This document shows, piece after piece, positions 1-10,647 of a stretch of DNA of 64,000 nt. Each line of letters opens with the position of its first letter. Positions within the stretch are counted from its first letter, which is position 1. Below the pieces are notes generated by a model that saw nothing but the letters and a program-made list of their open reading frames with translations, had not been told where the DNA came from and ran no database searches. Location of the stretch: positions 7,576,501 through 7,640,500 of the forward strand of contig JAGUCH010000002.1 of assembly GCA_019096065.1 (NCBI GenBank), in the 5' to 3' direction. A program made the position numbers and the translations under genes. The stretch comes from Paracyclopina nana (lineage: Eukaryota; Arthropoda; Copepoda; Cyclopoida; Cyclopettidae).

Positions 1-3000
1 CATGAGTACCAATCAATCTCAACTGGTCCCAAAGACAAAGTGACAGTTTTGCTCAACAATGTGTTGCTCATCACTCAAAGCCTTCAGTTGCACAAAACAT
101 CAGCCCTAGTGTCGTTCACATTGTTTGGATGCGAGTAGTCGTTGCTGCCAACAGCACAAAAGGTGTTGTTTCCTATAGTGCCTGTCAAATTATCCAATCC
201 GGACTGCCCCGAAAAACAGTTAATAGTGAATGCGTTTCAAGACACTGGAAGTGAGCTAACCTTTGTTACAGAAAGAGTGCGGCAAGAGCTGGGGCTGTCG
301 GGCACCAAAGACAACCAAACGCTGCAGTTTGTGGGGGTGAACGCCAAGGTCAAAAGCCTTAAAGTGATAGTGAACATGACTACTCTCACTCCAGGGCAAA
401 GCCCCAATCAATACTTAGTGCAAGCTAACACTTTGGCCCAACTCCAGCCAGATATGAAGCTGCCTCCAGTGCAATTGTTGCAGCAGCATTACCCATACTT
501 GAAACAGTGTGAGTTTGCGGCGTTCGCCAAGGGTGCTCCTGAAATGTTAGTGGGGCAAGACAATTTTGACCTCATATGCAGCCTCAAAACAATCATGGGA
601 CCAAATCAGACTGACCCAGTGCTACAATACACCAGGTTGGGGCCAACTGTTCATTATGCCGAAAAACCCTTTATGAAAAAAGTGTACAGTGCCATCGCCA
701 AGTCATGCAGTGAAAAATGCGATCACGAAGGACCATATGAGGCTTTAAAAGTACTGTATGAACTAGAGAAGTACCCGGAAGACTTTAAAAAGCCCATGAG
801 TGTCAGTGAAAAGCGAGCCATGGACATATTGGCTCAAACAGTGCGATTGCCAGATGGAAGTTATGAGGTACCAAGTCTGTGGAAAGCTGAAGAGCCAAAC
901 TTTCAGTCCAACTATCAGGAAGTGCTGCTGGACACTCAAAGACTGGAGACCAGGCTCAAAAAGTCAAACCCGCAAGCTTATGATAAGGCGAGCGCCGAAG
1001 TCAAGCAATGGCTGGACATGGGTTTCATTCGCAAGTTAAACCCTGACCAAGAACAAGTCAACGCAAAGCATTGCAGGTTCCTCAACTGGCTTTTCGTCAA
1101 TAGGCTTGACAAGCCGTCTATGCCGGTCAGGATAGTGTTTGATGGCACCAGGAAGTCGAGCGATGGGAAGTCATTAAATGACGCATTGATGGCTGGCCCC
1201 AAGTTGCAAACTGAGTGTTATGACATTGTGCTGTTGGCGAGAGAGAATCCAGTGTGTTTCACTGCTGACATCTCAAAGATGTACTTGAGATTCAAGCTCA
1301 AGCCGTGCGATCGCAAATATCATCGATTCATTTGGCAGGATGACACGTATGAGTTCATTTCGGTCCCTTTTGGCACCACGGCAGCTCCTTGCATGGCAAT
1401 TTATTGCTTGCAAAAGCACGCAGAGCAGTACAAAGACTCGATGCCCGAGGCTTATGATATCATCAAGCGATCGCTTTACGTTGATGATTTGATCACCTCT
1501 GTTGAGAGCAAAGAAGAGTTCCAAAAGATCTCAGTACAACTGCTGGAGATCATGGATGCCGCTCGGCTGCCCTTGCGCAAGTGGACTTGCTCAGACCCCA
1601 CAGCCTTGGAGCACATCAATCCAGAATGGAGAGCTTCAAAGTATCACCTCAAAGAAGAAGATTCGGACACTACCAAAGCGCTGGGAATGATCCTGGAACA
1701 GAGTGATGACACGATAATTTTTCAAAAGCCATCTTATGAGCCATTCGCTAATGAGCCTTTAACGCTGAGAGCCATGGTCAAGTATGCCCCTCGGCTGTTT
1801 GACATCATCGGCTTAATCAACCCAGTAATGTTGCCAGCCAAGCTACTCATTCAGGCAACTTGCGCGCTCCGCCCAATCTTCAACACTACTTGGGACACCA
1901 ATTTGGAACAGATCAGTAGTGAAGAGGTCAAGGAGATACTGAAGAGGTGGATGACATTCGTTGATGATCTTGAAGATGTCAAGGACTTCAGAATCCAAAG
2001 AGCCGTTCGGCAAAAGCAGGCAACAAAAAGGTACATTCATGTATTTACAGATGCAAGCGATGTAGCTTATGCGGCGGCCGCCTATTTGGTATGCCATTAT
2101 TTGGATGAAGAACCAACATCGCAGCTAATAACATCCAGAATGAAGTTATGCCCTCTGAGTGCAACCAGATCCATACCTGAAAAAGAGCTGCTTGGCACAG
2201 TCCTTGGAGCAAGAATGGCAAAGCACTTGTACAAATTGTACTCGAACATTGACGACGTATTTTTGTGGACGGATTCGAGTGTGGTGCTGACCTGGATGGT
2301 CAAGCCAGCCAGAACATGGAAGCAGTTCGTTGGCAGCCGTGTCTCTGAAATCTTCGAGTTGACTCATCAGTGGCAATGGAGGCATGTGAAAGGAACTGAG
2401 AATCCAAGTGACAAGGCCACTAGAGGAGTAAAAGCTTCAGAGCTGGCCAGCGATGACTTGTGGTTCCATGGTCCATCCTTCATTTTGAAAAAGCCGGAAG
2501 AATTCCCAGAAAATAACATCACACTCACTGATGATGACCGCGCATACACTGAAGCAACAATGAAAAAGTCGTTGATAAATTGGACCGTTGACGCCAAGTT
2601 TGTCAAAGCGGGGGAAAATATTATACCTGAACATCTGCAAATCACCAAGGACATGAGAGCGAGGTGGAAGCATTGGAGGAAGATGGAAAATTTTCACTTG
2701 GATATTGTCAAGTACCCATACTCAAAAATGATCACCAAGTTGGCCTTTCTTTACCGATGGAGAAACAAGGCCCTCAACAAGAAAAATGTCATCATTGGCG
2801 ATCGCCTTCCAAGCCCCTTGGAAAAGAGGTATGCCGAAAGCTTTCTAATGGGAATATTTCAGCAAAAAGAACATGCTGAAGAGCTTGACTTCTTGTATCG
2901 CAACAAGAAATGGCCCAAGATTTCGAGGCTGGCGTCGCTCAACATATTCATAGGCAAAGAAGGAGATCTCCGCATGAGGGGGCGAACTTATCGGGGCGAG

Positions 3001-4850
3001 CCAACCTGGATTGGGCGCAACAGGCTAGTGGTTCTGGATTGCCTGGCTGTCCAGGTATGCAATCATGTTCATGAAACTTTGGGGCATGGATATGGGCCAG
3101 TGACTATGTTGTCTGCGTTGCAAATGAGATATTATGTCAGAGGTGCAAAGGGTATCTTTGAAAGTCTCACCAGAAGCTGCTGGCTATGCACGATCGCGAA
3201 GGCAAAAATTGTCAGGCAAGTAATGGCTCCCCTTCCAACCAACTATTTGTTGCCAGCCACGGAGATGTTTCCATTCAGAAGAGTTTCTCTGGACTACGCG
3301 GGCCCCTTTTCAGTCAAGTTTGGCAGAGGCAACTGGAAAGTTTGGGTGCTTATAGCCTTGTGCCAAGATACTAAGGCAATACATGCTGAGGTCACTCCAG
3401 ACATGTCGGCGTTCGCCCTAAAAAATGCTTTGGACAGAATGACCTCGAGGACGGGAGTGCCACAACAAATACGTAGTGATCAAGGAGCAGGCTTGAAGAG
3501 AATTCGAATGGAGATCAAAAACAACCCACGGCACACAGAACTTGTGCAAATGTTGGACAACATGGACTGGGCAGAAATAAGAAAAGTGGCGATGGATATT
3601 GGTGTTCAAGAATGGAGGCTGGCCCCGCCCTATGCCCCTAACTGCAATGGCCTCGTCGAGGCTGCCATAAAGAATTGGAAGCGTGCATTCTACAAAATTG
3701 TTGGAGAAGAGCTGCTTTCATACGATGATTTCCAAACTTTAACAAAAAGAGCTGAAAGTATGGTGAACAGTCGGCCGATCGGCATGGTGGATGACCACAT
3801 CTTGACACCTAACCACTTCCTCACGAGGGGGCCAGGTGGAGAACTCATGCCCAGCATTGATCCAAAAGACATAGAGACTCTGCCAAAAAGATACGAGACA
3901 ACAGAAAGATGTCTTCATCATCTATGGGAATTCTATGTTCAAGGTTGGCTTCATCGAATTCAAAAGCTGCCCAAGTGGAGGGATTTTGTGCGATCGCTCA
4001 AAGTGCATGACCCTGTCGTCATTGTAGACCCAAGAAAGTTTGCCAAGCGAAACAACTGGAAGCTTGGAGTAGTCGAAAAAGTCTACACCAACGCCGATGG
4101 GCTTGTACGGAGAGTCATAGTGAGATATGCAGTGACCATGAAAGACAAAAATGGCCAAGAGTATGTCTCCTTCCATTACAAAGAAAGGCCCATTCAGTTC
4201 CTCATCCCGCTGCCAATTCTAGAAGAAGAAGATCAAGCTGGGTTGGAGCCGCCAATCAAGATCAGAAAAAGCATCTTGCTCCAAGAGCCCTTACCTGGAG
4301 AACTGCCTTTCGACGGCCCACCCACTGAAGCAATCAAGCCCTCAGAAATTGTTGATGACTGGGACGATGATGAACCACTTGAAGAAGATGACGAACCTGA
4401 AAAAAGTCTTTTCATTCATCAACCCCAAAACCTGGATTTTATCCATGGTCCAATTGCCTCACGTACGAGGGCTCAACGGCGAACGCCACAGCCTCGGCCG
4501 TGACCCATGCATTTATGAAGAAGATGAAGACCAATCGATCTACATCGTCATGAATTCATTGTTATTACTTTTGTTATTGTTTTTATTTTTGTGTGTTTGA
4601 CGTCACGAGGCCGAGCGGCAAGCATCAAGGCGCCAAAATTCAAATTGGGTGCAAAATAGTAACGCTGCCGCTCAGCTCTCAACGTTGACACTCTCATTGT
4701 GCGCGTTTTTTGGTTCAATATAGAAAAAGTTTTCAGTGAAGTCACCTCAAGGAAATAAAATTCTCGTGATCACAAGTTGACACGAACACCTCTAAATTCC
4801 AAGAAGTGATCCCATCATAATTGTCGCCGTTCGGCAAGAGTCATCTGGTA
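1..4850 (+). mobile_element. BEL/Pao LTR retrotransposon, 5' end outside the window
   Basis: A BEL/Pao-class LTR retrotransposon fills the left edge. The order protease, reverse transcriptase, RNase H, integrase and a DUF5641-like C-terminus is diagnostic of the group. The gag part lies mostly off the window. Downstream of pol, a purine-rich run near 4516-4530 could be the polypurine tract. An AATAAA at 4754-4759 lies in sequence that could be the 3' LTR, and TGG at 4846 followed by AACCC resembles a primer-binding site. LTR borders are inferred, because no second LTR copy is visible for comparison. The element is interrupted by one nonsense codon at 136-138. Confidence 0.85.
142..4503 (+). 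CDS. pol: BEL/Pao Pol polyprotein (protease-RT-RNase H-integrase)
   Basis: This is a retrotransposon Pol of 1453 codons after the last in-frame stop. The first codon listed is TTG and no natural start is evident, so it was probably made as part of a Gag-Pol frame. Visible motifs are: retropepsin DTGS at residues 34-37; reverse transcriptase with YVDD at 446-449; RNase H with FTDASD near 635-640 and a later DSS; the integrase HHCC finger from about 975 (HVHETLGH) to CWLC at 1013-1016; and integrase catalytic D1051, D1113 and E1173. A DUF5641-like segment follows at roughly 1260-1360. The frame stays open from base 1 to 135, then has TAG at 136-138, and is open again to the stop at 4501-4503. 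All catalytic motifs are preserved, so the copy looks young. The tail after DUF5641 is acidic and then ends in an Arg-rich stretch. Confidence 0.93.
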   Translation: MLPTAQKVLFPIVPVKLSNPDCPEKQLIVNAFQDTGSELTFVTERVRQELGLSGTKDNQTLQFVGVNAKVKSLKVIVNMTTLTPGQSPNQYLVQANTLAQLQPDMKLPPVQLLQQHYPYLKQCEFAAFAKGAPEMLVGQDNFDLICSLKTIMGPNQTDPVLQYTRLGPTVHYAEKPFMKKVYSAIAKSCSEKCDHEGPYEALKVLYELEKYPEDFKKPMSVSEKRAMDILAQTVRLPDGSYEVPSLWKAEEPNFQSNYQEVLLDTQRLETRLKKSNPQAYDKASAEVKQWLDMGFIRKLNPDQEQVNAKHCRFLNWLFVNRLDKPSMPVRIVFDGTRKSSDGKSLNDALMAGPKLQTECYDIVLLARENPVCFTADISKMYLRFKLKPCDRKYHRFIWQDDTYEFISVPFGTTAAPCMAIYCLQKHAEQYKDSMPEAYDIIKRSLYVDDLITSVESKEEFQKISVQLLEIMDAARLPLRKWTCSDPTALEHINPEWRASKYHLKEEDSDTTKALGMILEQSDDTIIFQKPSYEPFANEPLTLRAMVKYAPRLFDIIGLINPVMLPAKLLIQATCALRPIFNTTWDTNLEQISSEEVKEILKRWMTFVDDLEDVKDFRIQRAVRQKQATKRYIHVFTDASDVAYAAAAYLVCHYLDEEPTSQLITSRMKLCPLSATRSIPEKELLGTVLGARMAKHLYKLYSNIDDVFLWTDSSVVLTWMVKPARTWKQFVGSRVSEIFELTHQWQWRHVKGTENPSDKATRGVKASELASDDLWFHGPSFILKKPEEFPENNITLTDDDRAYTEATMKKSLINWTVDAKFVKAGENIIPEHLQITKDMRARWKHWRKMENFHLDIVKYPYSKMITKLAFLYRWRNKALNKKNVIIGDRLPSPLEKRYAESFLMGIFQQKEHAEELDFLYRNKKWPKISRLASLNIFIGKEGDLRMRGRTYRGEPTWIGRNRLVVLDCLAVQVCNHVHETLGHGYGPVTMLSALQMRYYVRGAKGIFESLTRSCWLCTIAKAKIVRQVMAPLPTNYLLPATEMFPFRRVSLDYAGPFSVKFGRGNWKVWVLIALCQDTKAIHAEVTPDMSAFALKNALDRMTSRTGVPQQIRSDQGAGLKRIRMEIKNNPRHTELVQMLDNMDWAEIRKVAMDIGVQEWRLAPPYAPNCNGLVEAAIKNWKRAFYKIVGEELLSYDDFQTLTKRAESMVNSRPIGMVDDHILTPNHFLTRGPGGELMPSIDPKDIETLPKRYETTERCLHHLWEFYVQGWLHRIQKLPKWRDFVRSLKVHDPVVIVDPRKFAKRNNWKLGVVEKVYTNADGLVRRVIVRYAVTMKDKNGQEYVSFHYKERPIQFLIPLPILEEEDQAGLEPPIKIRKSILLQEPLPGELPFDGPPTEAIKPSEIVDDWDDDEPLEEDDEPEKSLFIHQPQNLDFIHGPIASRTRAQRRTPQPRP

Positions 4851-5022
4851 ACCCTGATACATCTACCGACATTGGACAATTATTCCTCGTCAACAAACCC
4901 GTTCGGGAAAATAAATATTTTCCGACGTGACGGGTGAGACAAAACTCGCCAAATCACCACACTCTTCCGGTTCTTCACCCAATCCATCGTCAAATTCAAG
5001 TATTGATCAAAGTATTTAAATT
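4504..5022 (+). other. Probable LTR plus leader between pol and the gag-like ORF
   Basis: No coding sequence is supported here. The stretch carries a T-rich block (4560-4600), a GC-rich block, AATAAA at 4754-4759, a candidate primer-binding site at 4846, and then about 170 bp of leader before the ATG at 5023. This is what one would expect of LTR-PBS-leader of a following element copy, or of a 3' LTR followed by unrelated DNA. Borders are inferred. Confidence 0.45.
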
Positions 5023-8000
5023 ATGAGTGAATCGAAGGACAAGAGAGGCCGAGAGGCATCGCGATCGCCATCGCCCACCCCAGGAACATCAGGTAAAGCA
5101 ATGAGTCATAGGGTGAAAGTGGAAAGCTCCAGGGCCGTGATTTCGGCGCCGATGACGCCCCTAATGGAAACTGATGAGTCCAGCAACGATAGCGTCCAAA
5201 TTGTGGCATCAAAGAGGCAAAAAGTCTCGCAGTCAAGCGTGGAATGCTTGGGAGAGGCCGGGCCGAGGCCTGGGGCCTTATATGGTGGAAATGTGGTCAT
5301 TCGGAAGGCGAAGTCGAGCCAAAACCTGCTGGTTAAAGGCGAGAGAAAGCCAACTCCATTCCCGACCATGTCCACCGTCATGAAGGCTTCCAGTCTCAGA
5401 GCAGCAGCCAAAATTCCGTTGTTGCATCTACCATCTGACACCGACTCAGACGCCTCCATAGCCCATCGGCCACCTATCGCTGCTACGCCACCACCAGTCC
5501 AGGAATGGAATGAATTGGCCCTGCCCATCAACTGAAGGCCCCCCCTAGCGCAAAGGCTAACAATTAAGCCGCTCGGCAATGACCTCAGAACAAAACTCCA
5601 AGCAAGCCGACCCTTGACTCACCCTGGCCAACCTGACTTGAGACTAGCTCTCCATCGTAAGAAAAATGCACCTTCTAATCGAACTGTCATATTTTCAGGC
5701 TCACTCGGCGATCGCCAACTACGGGATGCTCCCGTGGAACGTGAGCGCCAATATATGCAAAATCTGCTCGATGTCCAACATGTCATCTTCTTTGATGAGG
5801 CCATGGCCATGGAGGAACGAAGGCTACACGACTTGTATTGCAGAGGGACAACTGCCTTCTTGGCCGCCACCGACACCTATGGAGCCAGAGAAGAAGGAGA
5901 AGGCCTGGCCAGAAGTCGAAAGGCCCTTCAATACATTTTCAGAGACATTTATCGTCTCGTGGGCCTAGCCAGAGGACAGCCGCCGATTGGAGTTATGTCG
6001 GCTGCGCATCCGGATCTCTACTTCAAGATCCTCGAATTCTTTCAAGATGAGCTCGCCGACTGGTCACCGCCACGCTTGCCCGACGAAGTCCTCCTGGACA
6101 CCAGGATAGCCTGCAACAAGACCCTTGACAGGTACACTTTTTTGGTCAAAAGGGCGCACGATGTCATGCTGGTCTGCACCAAGAACGCCCCTGAAGACCG
6201 GTTGTGGAGCAAGCCGATCGGCAAAACCCTCAGGCGGAGTACCCAATGTTCCTCCACATCATGGAACAGATGACCAGGGAAAACGCTGATCAGCTTCAAG
6301 GCTTTTTGGCCTCAGCCATGTACCCGACTGAAGAGATGCTCAACCCGCCTGACAATCCTGAAGACAACATCGAGACGCTCCTTTATACACAAATTCCCCT
6401 CAACCCGACCAACTTGATTGAGGGAGTTCACGTGTGCCCGCGCACACAGCACCTGCTGGACACCAACACTGTCTTCCGGACTCAAAAGAAGTATGTCTTC
6501 CCCTTGTCAGCCAAATGTGACGTAGAGCCTTGCAAGATGGACCAATCAAAATGGACCTACAAAGATCTCAACCCAATGGAGTTCACTGATCAGTTGTGGG
6601 GCAACTATCAAGCAAGATTGGCCTCCATTGAAGCGGAATTGGGCGAAGGCCGCTTTGACTGTCGTCTGGATGGGAAAAACCCGGAGATTTATGTCTTCGA
6701 CATCGAGTCAACCGAACAAGAATGGGAGGAGTTCATCACGCTGTCGGGCTTCATTGAAGACACGGCCATTTACCCGATTTGCTCCATCGCCTTCAACGCC
6801 TGGTGCCCATCGGCTTACGAAACGTTTGCCAACACTAAAAATGAGACGGAGAATGCATTCACCGCGTTCAAGATGGCCACCGTCACTGGCAAGATTTTAA
6901 TGATCCAGTGCAACTACCTAGGCGAGAAGAGAAAGCTGGTCGGCAAACCCATTCCGGACAAGATTGCCGCCATCCTCGAGTCGAATGACATCATCAAGGT
7001 CGGCTTCAGTGTTGCAGGCGAGCCTCGGCTGAGAGCTCTTGGCATTAGAATGCAGAATTACGCCGACATGACACTCCTGACGGTGCTGGCCTTTCCTCAA
7101 TCCGACCACACTGGACAGCCCAAGTTGCCTCACAATGTCCAAAATTCATTGGCCTTCGCCGCCCACAAGATGAAGTGCCCCGTGGTTCCCTTCACGAAGC
7201 TGGTGAACAAGCCTGGCAAGCCAGACGCCAACAGAGGCCGACCGGCGTACACCAACATGGTGATTGACCTCGAGGCCGCAGACTTTGCTCGATGCTATGA
7301 CAAGTGGACCAAAGAAATGAAGGCCTACAACAGAGTGCAAGTGTTCTTGCCGCTCGGCCTCACTTTTGGCCTCACCACCGCTTACATGCGTCAGCACAGC
7401 ATTGACTCAAGAGCCAACAGTGTGCCTTATGCCTTATGGGTGCTCTATAGCATTGAAGGTTTTCCACGATATGGTGACTGGAAAAAACGAGAAGCAGCCT
7501 TCACTGCGGTGCCGTTCGGCTTAGGACAGCCCTTTGGGCCAACAGGATCAGTCGACATCACCAAGCCGAATCTGCTCACCTCCAATGCGCGGCCTTACAC
7601 CAAATTCTTGCACCAGGGCCCCGCCATCATCAAGCCCATCATGAACCTCAGCAGGAAAATGGCCCTCGATCCTCATGGCCTCACACCGTTCTACAAGGAG
7701 GATCTAGAAAGGATTTTTGGCAAGCCCCTCGATCAAGTCAACCTGAAAGACATCATCAGGTCGGTCTTCATGAAAGGACCAACGACAATGCATCCTTGTC
7801 CTGAATGTGGCAGCCCTGAGCACACGGAGGCCATGGAAGAATGTCAGCTGATCAGCAAAAGATGTGCCTACCCGCCATGTCTGGAGAGCGGTGAAAATCT
7901 TGGCCATCTCATCGGAAACTGCCCCATGGTCATCACCCGATGTGAAAGCTGCGACCAGCTTGGACACAAACCAAGACACCACAAGAAACCGGCAATGCTC

Positions 8001-8180
8001 TTGCGCCAAGAATTTTTGTGGGCATGCACCCTCCATCAGCAGGCGTTCGCCATCGTCGTCACTTCAGATGTCACATTGCAGCGCTACGAGCTCGAGGATG
8101 GCAAAGAAGGCCTTAGGTTCAAATGGACCAACAGGGCCTTGCCCGAAAATCTGCCTGCCAAGCCTTACAACGCTGCTTGA
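5023..8180 (+). pseudogene. Broken gag-like ORF with exonuclease-like region and zinc knuckles
   Basis: Three open segments form one protein of about 1,050 residues. Segment 5023-5535 is Ser/Pro-rich and disordered-looking and ends at TGA 5533-5535. The same frame continues open to 6273. The rest lies in another frame (6204-8180), so a one-base shift falls between about 6195 and 6240. In the last segment, residues about 165-320 resemble the DEDD 3'-5' exonuclease (RNase D/WRN-like) fold: an FDIES strand, then ILMIQC, an ILESNDIIKVGFSV block and a RALGI block. The usual acidic residue after KVGF-x-V is not clearly present. Near the C-terminus are Cys/His clusters of the zinc-knuckle type (CPECGSPEH, CESCDQLGH, then HH). 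AATAAA lies at 8360-8365. A G-rich purine run follows the stop. It is more GC-rich than its surroundings. I read it as a degenerate retroelement gag or accessory ORF; capture of a host exonuclease gene is the alternative. Confidence 0.6.
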
Positions 8181-8645
8181 GGCGCTTTTCGGGGAGGGGG
8201 CAGAAGTTGGTGATCACCGTCTTCTTCCTCTCCAGATGCCGAAGCCTCCACCAGACGTCGATGCAAGACCGCAAGGATTGAGTGCTGGTCACGCAACCTC
8301 CACCTGATATGTTTTTGATTTTGTTATGCATCTCATTACTAAGTTTACCGCCATCATTGAATAAAGCAGGCCTTTTTATAAAGTATCATATATTTTGCGA
8401 TTATGGTCTTTATTGAGCCTTCCAAGTAGTATGAACAAGTGCAAGTGACTGAAGACATCATTGTGATTCATCGATAGCTTTGTCCACACGTTCATCTCAC
8501 CGAGTATTTGCTTACCTGCAAAGCAAAGATATCATGGCTATTATCAGATAGTGTGATAATTCTATATTTGGACTGTTACTTACCTTTGATCAAGTGCGGT
8601 ATAAATATAGATGATTCTTGAATCCGTCATCTATAACAGGACCAA

Positions 8646-9638
8646 GGGCCTGGTCATTTTGTGGGTTCAAAATATTTTTTTATTGATGTTTTTGGAGTGT
8701 CATGAAAAAGGTAACTTCGTGACACAAAGAATAGTGTCAAGGAGTGACACACAGATGACCATGTAACTAGCAACCAAAACAAACTTAACCAGAGGACTTG
8801 ATTAATTTTTTTACATTTTTTTACCAAAAAGAGCCTAACTTTGCCTTGTATAACTTTCTGCTTACACTGCACACTAGGCCAGGGAGGCTTCATTTTGTCC
8901 GTTTTGGCCAAAATCGGAAATCAGTATTTTTCAACTTTTTTTGCTTTAACACTTAGTTTATGGTCCAACTAATCCAAATTCACTCAGCAGAGACATATGA
9001 GCTCAGTTCAGCTGATCATAAATGCCTGATTTTGAGATCAAGTAAAAACTTGGAAAAAAGCAGCCAAAAAGTATGGCAAAGAAAATGGTGACAAACAACC
9101 TGTTCTAAGCTGGATACCTATAACAATTTGTATTTCTGTATGATTTTTGATCTTACTGAAATTATTCAAGCATTTGCAGTTGATTTTGCCTGATAGTAAA
9201 TGCCCCAAAATTGGCCTCAAAAAAGCTGTTCACTTACTAGAACAAAATTAAAACAAAATATGCTGTACTTTCTTGGATCAGCATGGATCACCGAAATTCA
9301 TGGCTTAAGAGTCTCTCTGACACTCAAATACATGATTCCAATTGAATTTAGCTGCTACATTTTGCAACCTTGGAAGTTTTGGGAGGCCAAAAAGTCAAAT
9401 TTTGCTATTATTTTGGAGCGCCATTGTAGCAGCTTCTATTTGACAGAAAAATCAAACCGGACGAAATAAAGCGTCACTGGCCCTGTGTGCACTGGTAACT
9501 CATGGAGCAAAACAATCTTTTTACTTTGCGTCCGTCTTAGTTGTGCTATGTTGCAATGTGACCAATTTTGGTAACTTCACTGCACAGTGTGTCAAGTTTT
9601 GGTCACTTAGTGACAAAAAGCCTCAGATGACCAGGCCC
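8646..9638. mobile_element. Candidate non-autonomous DNA transposon, 12-bp TIR
   Basis: The 12-mer GGGCCTGGTCAT at 8646-8657 recurs as its exact reverse complement at 9627-9638. Both ends are flanked by the trinucleotide CAA (8643-8645 and 9639-9641), which fits a 3-bp target duplication. Subterminal sequence on both sides is rich in GTGACA/TGTCAC-type words, giving looser similarity inward. There is no transposase ORF inside, so it would be non-autonomous. A chance 12-bp palindrome pair is possible, but the matching flanks make it less likely. Confidence 0.5.
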
Positions 9639-10078
9639 CAAATATAGATGCTCAACCAAGCTCAAGCAAATATGATGGCTTTTGAAATATTGCTCCTTAC
9701 AATACATGGCTCTTTTAAAATTCTGTGTTAAAGGAAAATAATGAGAACAATTATTTTAATTTTCATTTTATATAAGGAAAAACCAAGGATTATTTATTAA
9801 AAAACTAAAATAATAGCTCTAATTTTATAGGGCCAAAAAGCTTGAAAAAAGAGCAAGAAGTTCAATATTTATTTAATTATAACTTGATTCCAAAAAAGCA
9901 TTTAACAAATTGGTTTTTAGGCTTACTTCTCATGCTTCATTTATCAAGCTCAGTAATAATTTGGAGAATTACAATTTATTACGCAGGTGTACATTTTAAA
10001 AATATTTTGGGTCTAGCTTAACATCAGCTAGAAACTAGCTCAGCATAGCTAATTGAAATCGTCTATTAGGGTATATCT

Positions 10079-10168
10079 GTTGAAATCCGTGTCCGCAAAA
10101 ATCCGTGCCGTTATTATCCGTTCCGTAAAAATCCTCACCTTGAAAATCTGTTCAGTCAAAATCATCAT
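10079..10168. repeat. Degenerate 15-bp tandem repeat
   Basis: Six consecutive units of about 15 bp follow the pattern AAAATCCGTNCCGT, with divergence increasing to the right. The repeat makes a spurious short ORF in one frame. Confidence 0.6.
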
Positions 10169-10647
10169 GTCAGCTGTTGTTGAGAGAAAGATGCACTCAA
10201 AAAAGTCTACTGCTCTGGAGATTACAGCTCATTATCGTGCGCAGGTGGAGCTGGTGGACGAAACTATTTTAGATTAAAAGTTTGGTTTTCATTATGAGTT
10301 TCCAGGAGATCTAAAATGCGAGGTGACCTTTTATGACAAGTGTACAAGAAACCATCCCTGGTCAAACAAGAACAATTTTTGAAAATATTTTTTTCAACTT
10401 ATTTTTATAGCTTTTGACTCTTATAAAGAATCATATTAATTATGCCCCTGGGGGAAGCCTACTTGTAGAAAACGTGCTCGACCCTAACTGTCCACAATGC
10501 AATGTGGACATGTACGTCTGGGGTTTTTTTTATTTTGGTTGAGAGAGGTTTGCTAGAAACTTTCCGTTGGGCGCAAAATCAAAACAAACATTCGCGGATT
10601 TTTTTGTAGTAGAGAAGTACTAGAATTTTGCTCGAGAAACAATTGTG

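Larger units (their letters stand above)
8366..10647. other. Non-coding intergenic region with inserted repeats
   Basis: No convincing gene lies between the retroelement poly(A) signal and the Yeti start codon. The region is AT-rich. It contains a candidate inverted-repeat element (8646-9638) and a short 15-bp degenerate tandem repeat (about 10079-10168). Small ORFs here have no family resemblance. Confidence 0.6.

Noticed and set aside
6204..6240. Programmed -1 frameshift in the gag-like ORF
   Set aside because: No X-XXY-YYZ slippery heptamer in the right frame was found near the shift, so a single-base mutation is simpler.
10053..10277. 74-codon ORF
   Set aside because: Its first half is produced by a 15-bp tandem repeat, and it has no family resemblance or splice support.
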